Origin: Paraburkholderia sabiae
GTDB taxonomy: Bacteria > Pseudomonadota > Gammaproteobacteria > Burkholderiales > Burkholderiaceae
Assembly (NCBI RefSeq): GCF_030412785.1
Contig: NZ_CP125295.1
Span: 682,001 to 746,000, forward strand
Length of the DNA stretch: 64,000 bases
Reading direction: 5' to 3'
Shown: piece by piece, positions 10,177-18,994 of the stretch
Numbering within the stretch: position 1 is the stretch's first letter
How the letters are laid out: every line of letters starts with the position of its first letter
Position numbers and translations under genes: made by a program
Notes under the pieces: model-generated
Database searches by the model: none
The model's input: the letters and a program-made list of their open reading frames with translations, nothing else
What the model was told of the DNA's origin: nothing

Positions 10177-11376
10177 ATGCGAGTCAAGTTTGCTTGTGCC
10201 GTGACCATCGCGGCCGCGGTTGCGATGACCGCGTGCAGCAAAAAGAACGATGGCGAAGCGGACAAGAGCGCGTCGGCTGCAACGGCAGCCTCGGCAGCGC
10301 CCGCAAGCGAAGTGACCGTCGTGAAGATCGGTCATGCGGCCCCTTTGACGGGCGGCATTGCACATCTGGGTAAGGACAATGAAAACGGGGCGCGTCTCGC
10401 TATTGAAGAGATCAACGCGCAGGGGTTGACCATCGACGGCCGCAAAATCCAGCTGCAACTGGACGCGCAGGACGATGCGGGCGATCCGAAGACGGGCACG
10501 CAGGTCGCGCAGAAACTGGTGGACGATCACGTGGTGGCGGTCGTCGGGCATCTGAATTCGGGTGTATCGATTCCGGCCTCGAAGATATATAGCGACGCGG
10601 GCATTGTGCAGATCTCGCCGTCGTCGACGAATCCGGCCTACACGCAGCAGGGCTTCAAGACGACCTACCGGGTCGTTGCGACCGATGCGCAGCAGGGCCC
10701 GGCACTGGCGAACTACGCGACGAAAGCACTCGGCGCGAAACGGATCGCCGTCGTCGATGACGCGACTGCCTACGGCAAAGGTCTTGCCGACGAGTTCGCG
10801 AAGACGGCGGAAGCGGGCGGCGCGAAAATTGTTGCGCGCGAGGCGACCAATGATCGGGCCACGGATTTCCGGGCCATCCTCACAAAGATCAAAAGTGCCC
10901 AGCCGGACGCCATCATGTTCGGCGGCATGGATGCAACGGGCGGGCCGTTTACGAAACAGGCAGCGGCGCTCGGAATCAGGGCAAAAATCCTTGGCGGCGA
11001 CGGCGTGTGCACCGACAAGGTAGGGGAGCTGGCGGGCAGTGCCGTCCAGAACCTCGTATGTTCGGAAGCAGGCCTTGCGCTTTCGAAGATGGAAAGGGGA
11101 GCGGACTTCGAAAAGAAGTACGACGCACGCTTCCACACGCCGGTGCAGATTTACGCGCCGTTCACGTATGACGCTGTGTACGTGATCGTCGATGCAATGA
11201 AGCGCGCCAATTCGATCGAGCCGCCCAAGGTGCTCGCTGCGATGCCTTCGACCGATTACACAGGTGTGATCGGCCACATCGCATTCGACGACAAGGGCGA
11301 CCTGAAAGAAGGTGCGATTACGCTTTACGACTTCAAGGACGGCAAGAAAGCGGTCCTCGACGTCGTGAAGATGTAA
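10177..11376 (+). CDS. livK: Branched-chain amino acid ABC transporter, substrate-binding lipoprotein
   Basis: 399-residue periplasmic binding protein (type I fold, Leu/Ile/Val family). The start ATG at 10177 follows GCAGGAGACC. A signal peptide ends in a lipobox-like VAMTAC, so Cys20 is probably acylated; a low-complexity Ser/Ala linker follows. The mature domain has VVKIGHAAPLTGG, GHLNSGVSIPAS and the usual ligand-cleft strands. It precedes the membrane and ATPase genes livHMGF but is separated by 228 bp with a terminator, so it can be made in excess. The exact ligand (Leu/Ile/Val or another amino acid) cannot be read directly. Confidence 0.92.
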   Translation: MRVKFACAVTIAAAVAMTACSKKNDGEADKSASAATAASAAPASEVTVVKIGHAAPLTGGIAHLGKDNENGARLAIEEINAQGLTIDGRKIQLQLDAQDDAGDPKTGTQVAQKLVDDHVVAVVGHLNSGVSIPASKIYSDAGIVQISPSSTNPAYTQQGFKTTYRVVATDAQQGPALANYATKALGAKRIAVVDDATAYGKGLADEFAKTAEAGGAKIVAREATNDRATDFRAILTKIKSAQPDAIMFGGMDATGGPFTKQAAALGIRAKILGGDGVCTDKVGELAGSAVQNLVCSEAGLALSKMERGADFEKKYDARFHTPVQIYAPFTYDAVYVIVDAMKRANSIEPPKVLAAMPSTDYTGVIGHIAFDDKGDLKEGAITLYDFKDGKKAVLDVVKM

Positions 11377-11395
11377 TGACGGGACGTACAGCCTG

Positions 11396-11427
11396 ACGGC
11401 ACCGGACCATCCGACGGTGCCGTTTTT
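11396..11427 (+). terminator. Terminator/attenuator between livK and livHMGF
   Basis: Stem ACGGCACCG/CGGTGCCGT followed by TTTTT 20 bp after the livK stop. Partial read-through would set the ratio of binding protein to transporter. Confidence 0.8.
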
Positions 11428-11604
11428 GCATCCGCGTCGAGCGTGCGGGCCGCTGCAACCCAGCGGCCACGAACGGTCGATGAAGATAACCCTTACCGGT
11501 CTTTTATATCAGTACCCGCAGTGCCGTTGCGATTTGCGTCACTCATCAGCGCCAACCGGCAGATGAAGCGCGCGAATCCAGTCGCACGGGCCAAGGAGCA
11601 TTAA

Positions 11605-12555
11605 ATGGATATTTTCATCCAGCAGGTCATCAACGGACTGGTGCTTGGTAGTGTCTACGCCATCATCGCACTGGGCTACACGATGGTGTACGGCATTCTC
11701 GGCATCATCAACTTCGCGCACGGCGACATTCTGATGGTGGGCGCGATGGTCGCGCTCTCGTCCATCGGTGTGTTGCAGAACCACTTCCCCGGTCTCGGCA
11801 ATGTGCCGACGCTGTGTATCGCGCTGGTGATCGCCGCCATCGTATGTGCGCTCGTGGGCTACACGATCGAGCGCGTCGCCTACCGGCCGTTGCGCAAGGC
11901 ACCCCGTCTCGCCCCGCTGATCACCGCGATCGGCGTGTCGATCCTGCTGCAGACGCTCGCGATGATGATCTGGTCGCGCAACCCGCTGCCGTTCCCGCAG
12001 CTGCTGCCCACCGATCCCCTCAACGTGATCAAGGCCACGGACACCACGCCGGGCGCCGTGATCTCGATGACTGAAATCGTGATCATCGTCGTCGCGTTCC
12101 TCGTGATGGCGGGCCTGCTGCTCCTCGTGCACAAGACCAAGCTCGGCCGCGCGATGCGCGCGATCGCCGAGAACCCGGGCGTTGCGTCGCTGATGGGCGT
12201 GAATCCGAACTTCGTGATCTCGGCGACCTTCATGATCGGCTCGGCGCTGGCGGCGCTGGCGGGCGTGATGATCGCGTCGGAATACGGCAACGCGCACTTC
12301 TACATGGGCTTCATTCCCGGCCTGAAGGCGTTCACGGCGGCTGTGCTCGGCGGTATCGGCAATCTCGGCGGCGCGATGGTCGGCGGCGTGATTCTCGGTC
12401 TGATCGAACAGCTGGGCGCCGGCTACATCGGCAACCTGACGGGTGGCGTGTTCGGCAGTAACTACCAGGACGTGTTCGCATTCATCGTGCTGATCATCGT
12501 GCTGGTGTTCCGTCCGTCGGGGCTGCTCGGCGAACGTGTCGCGGATCGTGCGTAA
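11605..12555 (+). CDS. livH: Branched-chain amino acid ABC transporter permease LivH
   Basis: 316-residue inner-membrane permease with about eight hydrophobic segments. It begins FIQQVINGLVLGSVYAIIALGYTMVYGILGIINFAHGD, the hallmark of LivH. The EAA-like cytoplasmic loop region (RAIAENPGVASLMGVN) contacts the ATPases. It is the first gene of livHMGF, with a Shine-Dalgarno AAGGAG before the ATG at 11605 and an 18-bp gap to livM. Confidence 0.95.
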   Translation: MDIFIQQVINGLVLGSVYAIIALGYTMVYGILGIINFAHGDILMVGAMVALSSIGVLQNHFPGLGNVPTLCIALVIAAIVCALVGYTIERVAYRPLRKAPRLAPLITAIGVSILLQTLAMMIWSRNPLPFPQLLPTDPLNVIKATDTTPGAVISMTEIVIIVVAFLVMAGLLLLVHKTKLGRAMRAIAENPGVASLMGVNPNFVISATFMIGSALAALAGVMIASEYGNAHFYMGFIPGLKAFTAAVLGGIGNLGGAMVGGVILGLIEQLGAGYIGNLTGGVFGSNYQDVFAFIVLIIVLVFRPSGLLGERVADRA

Positions 12556-12573
12556 GGGAAAGGAGCAAACATA

Positions 12574-13743
12574 ATGACCTCAATTCAACCGATCGAGCCG
12601 TCGACGACGCTCGTCCCCGAACGCAACATGACGAAGACGCTGACGGTGGGCCTCATCACCGCTGTGTTCGTCATCGTCGCGCCGATGATCATCGGCGCGG
12701 CCGGCGGCAACTACTGGGTCCGCGTGCTCGACTTCGCGATGCTGTACGTGATGCTGGCGCTGGGTCTGAACGTGGTGGTCGGCTTCGCCGGCCTGCTGGA
12801 TTTGGGCTACATCGCGTTCTACGCGGTGGGCGCTTACACGGCGGCGTTGCTGTCGTCGCCGCACCTCTCGTCGCAATTCGAATGGATCGCGCATTTCGCA
12901 CCGAACGGACTGCACGTGCCGTTCCTGATCATCATTCCGTGCGCGATGGCGATCGCGGCGATCTGCGGCGTGATTCTCGGTGCGCCGACGCTGCGTCTGC
13001 GCGGCGACTACCTCGCGATCGTGACGTTGGGCTTCGGGGAAATCGTTCGTATTTTCCTGAACAACCTCGACCGTCCGGTGAACATCACGAACGGCCCGAA
13101 GGGCATCACGGGTATCGATCCGATCCACGTCGGCGACTTCAGCCTCGCGCAGTCGCACTCGCTGTTCGGTTTCCAGTTCCCGTCGGTGTACTCGTACTAC
13201 TACGTGTTCGTGCTGTGCGCGCTGTTCGTGATCTGGGTCTGTACGCGTCTGCAGCACTCGCGTATCGGCCGCGCATGGGCCGCGATCCGCGAAGACGAAA
13301 TCGCCGCGAAGGCAATGGGCATCAACACGCGTGACGTGAAGCTGCTGGCGTTCGCGATGGGCGCGTCGTTCGGCGGCCTGTCGGGCGCGATGTTCGGCGC
13401 GTTCCAGGGCTTCGTGTCGCCGGAATCGTTCACGCTGCCGGAATCGATCGTCGTGCTGGCCTGCGTGGTGCTGGGCGGCATGGGCCACATCCCCGGCGTG
13501 ATTCTCGGCGCGGTGCTGCTCGCCGTGCTGCCGGAATTCCTGCGCTCGACGATGGGTCCGCTGCAGCACATGATCTTCGGTCATGAAATCGTCGATACGG
13601 AAGTGATCCGCCAGCTCGTGTACGCACTCGCGATGGTGCTGATCATGCTGTACCGCTCGGAAGGCCTGTGGCCGTCGCCGAAGCACGAAGACAAGATCGC
13701 GAAGATCGCGAAGCGCAACGGCAAGAAGCCGGTGCGTGCCTAA
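12574..13743 (+). CDS. livM: Branched-chain amino acid ABC transporter permease LivM
   Basis: 389-residue partner permease, with multiple membrane helices and the LivM-type segments ALGLNVVVGFAGLLDLGYIAFYAVGAY and LRLRGDYLAIVTLGFGEIVRI. The cytoplasmic coupling loop is RAWAAIREDEIAAKAMGIN. A basic C-terminal tail follows the last helix. It is spaced 18 bp from both livH and livG, consistent with one operon. Confidence 0.95.
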   Translation: MTSIQPIEPSTTLVPERNMTKTLTVGLITAVFVIVAPMIIGAAGGNYWVRVLDFAMLYVMLALGLNVVVGFAGLLDLGYIAFYAVGAYTAALLSSPHLSSQFEWIAHFAPNGLHVPFLIIIPCAMAIAAICGVILGAPTLRLRGDYLAIVTLGFGEIVRIFLNNLDRPVNITNGPKGITGIDPIHVGDFSLAQSHSLFGFQFPSVYSYYYVFVLCALFVIWVCTRLQHSRIGRAWAAIREDEIAAKAMGINTRDVKLLAFAMGASFGGLSGAMFGAFQGFVSPESFTLPESIVVLACVVLGGMGHIPGVILGAVLLAVLPEFLRSTMGPLQHMIFGHEIVDTEVIRQLVYALAMVLIMLYRSEGLWPSPKHEDKIAKIAKRNGKKPVRA

Positions 13744-13761
13744 CGGACAGGAGTAAAAGAA

Positions 13762-14538
13762 ATGAGCGACAAACAAATCCGTCTGTCCGTGAAGGGCGTG
13801 AACAAGCGCTTCGGCGGTTTGCAGGCGCTGTCGGATGTCGGCCTGCAGATCGAGGAAGGCACGATCTACGGTCTGATCGGCCCGAACGGCGCCGGCAAGA
13901 CGACGTTCTTCAACGTGATTACCGGTCTCTACACGCCGGACTCGGGCGAATTCAAGCTCGACGGCACGCCGTACACGCCGACGGCCGTCTATCAGGTGGC
14001 GAAGGCGGGCATCGCGCGTACGTTCCAGAACATCCGTCTGTTCGGCGGCATGACGGCGCTGGAAAACGTGATGGTCGGCCGTCACGTGCGCACGAAGCAC
14101 GGCCTGCTGGGCGCCGTGTTCCAGACGCCGGCTGAGCGTCAGGAAGAGCGCGAGATCAAGGAACGCGCGCTCGAACTGCTCGAATACGTCGGCGTGCTGC
14201 AATACGCGGACTACACGTCGCGCAACCTGTCGTATGGTCACCAGCGCCGTCTGGAAATCGCACGCGCATTGGCGACCGATCCGAAGCTGCTCGCGCTCGA
14301 CGAACCGGCTGCCGGCATGAACGCGACGGAGAAGGTCGAACTGACGAAGCTGCTCGACAAGATCCGCGCGGACGGCAAGACGATCCTGCTGATCGAGCAC
14401 GACGTGAAACTGGTGATGGGTCTGTGCAACCGGATGACGGTGCTCGACTATGGCAAGGTGATCGCCGAAGGTCTGCCGCATGACGTGCAGAAGGACCCGA
14501 AGGTGATCGAGGCATATCTGGGCGCGGGGGTTCACTGA
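13762..14538 (+). CDS. livG: Branched-chain amino acid ABC transporter ATPase LivG
   Basis: 258-residue ABC ATPase. Walker A is GPNGAGKTT, the signature is LSYGHQRRLEIARAL (LivG-type LSYGxQR rather than LSGGQ), Walker B is LLALDEPAAGMN and the switch histidine is in IEHDVK. The IARTFQNIRLF and TALENVMVGRH segments are typical of the family. It overlaps livF by one base (TGATG), implying equal translation of the two ATPases. Confidence 0.96.
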   Translation: MSDKQIRLSVKGVNKRFGGLQALSDVGLQIEEGTIYGLIGPNGAGKTTFFNVITGLYTPDSGEFKLDGTPYTPTAVYQVAKAGIARTFQNIRLFGGMTALENVMVGRHVRTKHGLLGAVFQTPAERQEEREIKERALELLEYVGVLQYADYTSRNLSYGHQRRLEIARALATDPKLLALDEPAAGMNATEKVELTKLLDKIRADGKTILLIEHDVKLVMGLCNRMTVLDYGKVIAEGLPHDVQKDPKVIEAYLGAGVH

Positions 14539-15254
14539 TGGCTACGGCAATGTTGAAAATCAAGGGCCTTCAGGTCAACTACGGCGGCATTCAGGCCGTC
14601 AAGGGCGTCGACCTGGAGATCGCGCAGGGCGAACTCGTTACGCTGATCGGCGCCAATGGCGCGGGCAAGACGACCACGATGAAGGCGATCACGGGCCTGA
14701 AGCCGTACTCGGCCGGCGACATCGAGTACATGGGCCAGTCGATCAAGGGCGTGCCGCCGCATGAGCTGCTGAAGCGCGGTCTGGCGATGGTGCCGGAAGG
14801 TCGCGGGATCTTCGCGCGTATGTCGATCGTCGAGAATATGCAGATGGGTGCTTATCTGCGTAACGACGCGGACGGCATCAAGAAGGACGTCGAGCGGATG
14901 TTCGGCTTTTTCCCGCGTTTGAAGGAGCGTGCTACGCAGCTGGCCGGTACGTTGTCCGGCGGTGAACAGCAGATGCTGGCGATGGCCCGTGCCGTTATCT
15001 CGAAGCCGAAGCTGCTGCTGCTCGACGAACCGTCGATGGGCCTGTCGCCGATCATGGTCGAGAAGATCTTCGAAGTGGTGCGTGAGATTTCCAAGGAAGG
15101 CATTACGGTGATGCTCGTTGAGCAGAATGCTCGTCTGGCTCTGCAGGCCGCTGATCGTGGGTATGTGATGGATTCCGGGACTGTCACCATGTCTGGTGAC
15201 GCCAAGCAGATGCTTGATGATCCTAAGGTGCGGGCTGCATACCTCGGGGAGTAA
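14538..15254 (+). CDS. livF: Branched-chain amino acid ABC transporter ATPase LivF
   Basis: 238-residue second ATPase of the heterodimer. Walker A GANGAGKTT, signature LSGGEQQMLAMARAV, Walker B LLLLDEPSMGLSP and switch region VEQNARLAL are all present. It ends the livHMGF operon, followed by a terminator and then by a large palindromic repeat. Confidence 0.96.
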   Translation: MATAMLKIKGLQVNYGGIQAVKGVDLEIAQGELVTLIGANGAGKTTTMKAITGLKPYSAGDIEYMGQSIKGVPPHELLKRGLAMVPEGRGIFARMSIVENMQMGAYLRNDADGIKKDVERMFGFFPRLKERATQLAGTLSGGEQQMLAMARAVISKPKLLLLDEPSMGLSPIMVEKIFEVVREISKEGITVMLVEQNARLALQAADRGYVMDSGTVTMSGDAKQMLDDPKVRAAYLGE

Positions 15255-15290
15255 TTTGCCCTTGCAGGGCGAGCTCTGATCTGTGGTTCG

Positions 15291-15325
15291 AAGGCTGCAT
15301 GTGATGAACATGTGGCCTTTTTTAT
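15291..15325 (+). terminator. Terminator after livHMGF
   Basis: Imperfect hairpin AAGGC..CATGT/ACATG..GCCTT followed by TTTTT, 36 bp after the livF stop. Confidence 0.75.
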
Positions 15326-15344
15326 TTCTTCGCTGGGATCCGCG

Positions 15345-15905
15345 GTGTTTTGCTGCGCTGGCATCCGCGAATTCGTATCGGTCTATTAGTGTTGCCCCTG
15401 TGCGGGGCGGCAGTTACTTTCTTTGCAGCGGCAAAGAAAGTAACCAAAGAAAGCCGCTTTAACCCTACGGTGCCTGCCCGGATAGCGCTGCGACATATCG
15501 CAGTTGAGCTATCGCGCAGCAACGCGACACTCCGTAGGAAGCCCACAGTCAACCACGCGCAGGATGAAAACCCATCCGCATTTACAGCACATTCGGCCGA
15601 AAGAAACCCGTGGAGCAATTTGCGGAGTCGAAGCACAAGTCAACAAGCCAGCCGAATGTGCCCCAACTGGGTCGAGTCTTTCACGACGCGTGCGGTTGAC
15701 TGCGGGCTTTCTACGGAGTGTCGCGTCGCTGCGCGACAACTCAAGGACAGTGCGCCGTAGCGCTATCCCGGCAGGCACCGGAGGGTTAAAGCGGCTTTCT
15801 TTTGCCTACTTTTCTTTGCCGCTGCAAAGAAAAGTAGGTGCCGCCCCGCACAGGGGCAACGCATGAACAACGCTAACGAATCGCGGATGCCAGCAAAGCG
15901 AAAAC
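15345..15905. repeat. Large nested palindromic repeat element (long form)
   Basis: The 658-bp space between livF and the GNAT gene is almost entirely one imperfect inverted repeat with arms of about 275 bp and centre near 15,620. The outer arms read TGCTGCGCTGGCATCCGCG on the left, with the complement CGCGGATGCCAGCAAAG on the right. Further in come CCCCTGTGCGGGGCGGCA, then in each arm a self-complementary hairpin (ACTTTCTTTGC-AGCG-GCAAAGAAAGT at 15416-15441 and its cognate near 15808-15835), then AAGCCGCTTTAACCCT and CGACACTCCGTAG on both sides. No gene in it is supported; small frames are mirrored shadows. A short relative lies at 54.2 kb. Confidence 0.9.
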
Positions 15906-15912
15906 CAAACCA

Positions 15913-16371
15913 CTACCCAGCGTCGCAGACAAGATCGAGCCTCTTCCCGAGACTAACGACATCATCGACCCGATACCCGAGTGCCTCATAAAACCCACGG
16001 ATATCGGCTTTCACGCTAAGCACCTGAAGATTTACTTTAGGACAACCGCGAGCAGCAAGAGCGGCCTCGGCGTGACGCACGAGTCGAGTCCCAATCCCAT
16101 GCCGCCGGCAGGCAAAATCAACGGCAAGCGAATACATCCACCCGCGATGCCCGTCATACCCCGCCATCACAGTGCCCACAATCCGGGCACCGGCAACAGC
16201 AACAAAGAACAACTCAGGCTGCGTAGTGAGCTTGTTCTTGATTGAAAGATGCGGATTGCGCTGCGGCCTGCTCGTATCCCCATACTCCGGGAACGCTTCG
16301 AGCCACAACGCAATCACGGCATCCGTGTCGGCCGCATCGAACGCGCGGATCGACAGTGGCGCGTCTATCAC
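15913..16371 (-). CDS. GNAT family N-acetyltransferase
   Basis: 152-residue single-domain GNAT protein. The acetyl-CoA pyrophosphate loop is seen in FACRRHGIGTRLVRH, preceded by the beta-4 strand GWMYSLAVDF and followed by NLQVLSVKADIRGFYEALGYR, as in the YpeA/RimI-like group. The substrate is unknown. Translation starts at GTG (16369-16371) and overlaps the stop of the upstream aminotransferase gene (GTGA), so the two are coupled. Its last residues and stop codon (CDAG-stop) lie in the conserved outer edge motif of the palindromic repeat. Confidence 0.85.
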   Translation of the reverse strand: MIDAPLSIRAFDAADTDAVIALWLEAFPEYGDTSRPQRNPHLSIKNKLTTQPELFFVAVAGARIVGTVMAGYDGHRGWMYSLAVDFACRRHGIGTRLVRHAEAALAARGCPKVNLQVLSVKADIRGFYEALGYRVDDVVSLGKRLDLVCDAG

Positions 16372-17552
16372 AGCGTATCCAGAATCGACCGCAGCATCGA
16401 CATCATCTGATCGATCTCTTCCGTCGTCACATTGAGCGCGGGCATGAAGCGCAGCAGATTCGGACGCGCAGCGTTGAGCAACAGGCCGTCAGGCTGCATC
16501 AGCCGCGCCTTCTCGACGATCTGGTTGCCGATGTCCTTGCCGAGCAGCAACGCACGCAGCAGACCTTCGCCGCGCTCGCCCTCGAAGCCGCGCTCTGCCG
16601 ACAGTTCGAGCAGCTTCGCGCGCAGATACTCGCCGCGCGCCCGCACGCCTTCGAGAAAACCGGGCGCCGTCAGCTGCGAGATCACCGAATAGCCGGCTGC
16701 CGTCATCAGCGGATTGCCGTTATACGTGCCGCCCTGGTCGCCCGCTTCGAACACCTCGACATGCTTCTTGCACAGCAGCGCGCCGAGCGGCACGCCGCTG
16801 CCGATGCCCTTCGCCAGCGTCATCACGTCCGGCTCGATGCCCGACAGCTCGTACGCGAACAGCGTCCCCGCACGGCCACAACCGCTTTGCACTTCATCGA
16901 CGATCAGCAGCAGATTGTGCTTCGTCGTCAGCTCGCGCAGTTGCTGCATGAACTCACGAGTGGCCGGGAGCACGCCGCCTTCGCCCTGGATCGGCTCGAG
17001 CATCACGGCGATGGTCTTGTCGGTGATCAGCTTCTCGACGGAAGCGATGTCGTTCAGATCGGCCTTCGGGAAGCCCGGCACCTGCGGCGCATAAATCGTG
17101 TCCCAGCCGGGCTTGCCGCTCGCCGACATCGTCGCCAGCGTGCGGCCGTGGAAGCCGTGATCGAACGTGATGATCTCGTACGCGCCGTTCTTGAACTTCT
17201 TGCCGTACTTGCGCGCGAGCTTGATCGCGCCTTCGTTCGCTTCGGCGCCGCTGTTCGTGAAGAACACCTTGTCGAAGCAGCTGTGTTGCGTGAGCAGGCC
17301 GGCGAGCTTCGCCATCGGCTCGTTGTAGAACGCCGGCGACGGATTGATCAGCGTGCGCGCCTGCTGCGTGAGCGCTTCGATTACGCCGTCGTTGCAATGG
17401 CCCAGGCTGTTCACGGCCCAGCCCTGAATGAAATCCAGATATCGCTTGCCGGTGTTGTCATAGAGCCACGAGCCCTTGCCGTGCGTGAAAACGATTTCGG
17501 GCCGGTTCGTGATGTACATCAGCGAATCGATCGGATACTCATTGAAGTTCAT
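16368..17552 (-). CDS. argD: Acetylornithine aminotransferase-like class-III aminotransferase
   Basis: 394-residue PLP-dependent class-III aminotransferase. It has the ArgD-like start YITNRPEIVFTHGKGSWLYD, NSGAEANEGAIKLARKYG, the cofactor aspartate in LLLIVDEVQSGCGRAG and the Schiff-base lysine in MTLAKGIGSGVPLGA. The family converts N-acetylglutamate semialdehyde to N-acetylornithine in arginine synthesis and often also serves lysine synthesis. The start is taken at the ATG at 17552 rather than the longer open frame. It is followed by a coupled GNAT gene. Related transaminases with other omega-amino substrates cannot be excluded. Confidence 0.82.
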   Translation of the reverse strand: MNFNEYPIDSLMYITNRPEIVFTHGKGSWLYDNTGKRYLDFIQGWAVNSLGHCNDGVIEALTQQARTLINPSPAFYNEPMAKLAGLLTQHSCFDKVFFTNSGAEANEGAIKLARKYGKKFKNGAYEIITFDHGFHGRTLATMSASGKPGWDTIYAPQVPGFPKADLNDIASVEKLITDKTIAVMLEPIQGEGGVLPATREFMQQLRELTTKHNLLLIVDEVQSGCGRAGTLFAYELSGIEPDVMTLAKGIGSGVPLGALLCKKHVEVFEAGDQGGTYNGNPLMTAAGYSVISQLTAPGFLEGVRARGEYLRAKLLELSAERGFEGERGEGLLRALLLGKDIGNQIVEKARLMQPDGLLLNAARPNLLRFMPALNVTTEEIDQMMSMLRSILDTL

Positions 17553-17638
17553 GGCTACAGGCTCCAGGCAAACAGGGATAAGAAACCGCCTCGGACAAAA
17601 TGGCCCAGCAACGGAAAGAAAGGAAACGCCAGAAATAC

Positions 17639-17665
17639 AAAAAGCCACGGCATGCCGTGGCTTTC
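17639..17665 (-). terminator. Terminator after the flavin reductase gene
   Basis: Minus-strand hairpin AAAGCCACGG-CATG palindrome followed by TTTTTG, between the reductase stop at 17890 and the aminotransferase start. Confidence 0.75.
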
Positions 17666-17889
17666 ATGATTCGAACTGCTTGCGCGTTGTTCGCGCGAAT
17701 CCGTGACGAAGCCAGCGGCGCCCCTAAGGGAGCAGCGAGCGGCGACGTCGAAGTTCGGACAGGATGCGGTTCATGCGCGAAAGAATACGACAATGCCGGC
17801 GCCCATGTAAACCTGCAATTTGCATGTCTTCACGTTTGCCGGCCGGTTTCATCTCCGCCAATCAGTCGATGCGGATGACTGCGCAACGA

Positions 17890-18921
17890 TCAGACGGGGT
17901 TCGCGAGATCGGCTGCGCTCGTGAACGAATCCGCATAGAACTCGTCTTCCGGCAGGCGATGATGCTGCGTGAAATCGCGCTGCGCCGATTCGACCATGAC
18001 AGGTGCGCCGCACGCGTACACCTGATACGCCGACAAGTCTGGCAGATCTTCGATGACGGCGCGATGAACGAAGCCCGTGCGGCCCGTCCATGCGTCGTCC
18101 GCGTCCGGCTCGGACAGCACAGGCACGAACTTGAAGTTCGGGATCTCGCGCGCCCATTGCTCGGCGAGCTCCATCATGTACAGGTCTTTCTTGCGACGCG
18201 CGCCCCAGTAGAGCGTCATCGGGCGCGTGATGTTCTTGAACGCGGCATGCTCGACGATCGCCTTCAGCGGCGCGAAGCCCGTGCCCGAAGCGAGCAGCAC
18301 GATCGGCTTGTCCGATTCTTCGCGAAGGAAGAAGGTGCCGAGCGGCGCCTCGAAGCGCAGGATGTCGCGCTCCTTCATCGTGTTGAAGACGTGATCCGTG
18401 AACGCGCCGCCCGGCATGTGACGGATGTGCAGCTCGACGGGACCTTCCGTGTGCGGCGCATTCGCCATCGAATAGCTGCGCCGCTTGCCGTCCTTCAGGA
18501 TGAATTCGAGGTACTGGCCGGCCATGTACTGCAGACGCTCGTTTGCGGGCAGTTGCAGCTTGAGCACGACGACGTCGTCGGCCACGCGCTCGATCGCATT
18601 CACGCGGCACGGCAGCTTCTTGATCTGCACGTCGCCGAGGCCCGTGATTTCGCGGATGTCGATTTCGAGGTCGGTGCAGGCCGTCGTGCAGCACAGCAGC
18701 GCCATGCCGCGCGTCTTCTCGTCGTTCGACAGCGCCGACGACGAATGCGCGCGCTGCTCGACTTCACCGCCGACGACGGCACCCTTGCACGAGCCGCATG
18801 CGCCGTTCTTGCAGCCGTACGGCAGACCGATGCCCTGGCGAAGGGCGGCCGTCAGCACGGGTTCGTCGGGTTCCACCTGAAACTGCCGGCCGCTTTGCCG
18901 GAGCGTTACGTTAAATGCCAT
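17890..18921 (-). CDS. CDP-6-deoxy-delta-3,4-glucoseen reductase-like ferredoxin/FAD oxidoreductase
   Basis: 343-residue electron-transfer protein with three parts: an N-terminal plant-type [2Fe-2S] ferredoxin (C37, C42 and C45 in GCKNGACGSCKG, the fourth Cys at 77/78), a FAD-binding domain (RSYSMANAPH), and an NAD(P)H domain (LASGTGFAPLKAI). This is the arrangement of AscD/RfbI and of oxygenase reductases. Burkholderia genomes usually label it CDP-6-deoxy-glucoseen reductase, but no deoxysugar genes are nearby, so the partner is unknown. It may serve an unlinked oxygenase. It is divergent from the epimerase-like gene at 18995. Confidence 0.83.
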   Translation of the reverse strand: MAFNVTLRQSGRQFQVEPDEPVLTAALRQGIGLPYGCKNGACGSCKGAVVGGEVEQRAHSSSALSNDEKTRGMALLCCTTACTDLEIDIREITGLGDVQIKKLPCRVNAIERVADDVVVLKLQLPANERLQYMAGQYLEFILKDGKRRSYSMANAPHTEGPVELHIRHMPGGAFTDHVFNTMKERDILRFEAPLGTFFLREESDKPIVLLASGTGFAPLKAIVEHAAFKNITRPMTLYWGARRKKDLYMMELAEQWAREIPNFKFVPVLSEPDADDAWTGRTGFVHRAVIEDLPDLSAYQVYACGAPVMVESAQRDFTQHHRLPEDEFYADSFTSAADLANPV

Positions 18922-18994
18922 ATGCGTTCAATCTTCGAATACAGGGAGTCGGTAACCAATGCGTATCGTGGATCGCAGCTACAATGCGTCCACG

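Noticed and set aside
12580..14535. A 651-codon minus frame opposite livM and livG
   Set aside because: livM and livG have full transporter motifs; the antisense frame has shadow composition only.
15350..15866. Several short frames inside the large palindrome
   Set aside because: They appear as mirrored pairs in both arms with no ribosome-binding site, as expected from the inverted repeat.
16242..17669. A 475-codon forward frame opposite the aminotransferase and GNAT genes
   Set aside because: Shadow composition (Arg, Gln, His, Asp), and both minus-strand genes have clear catalytic motifs.
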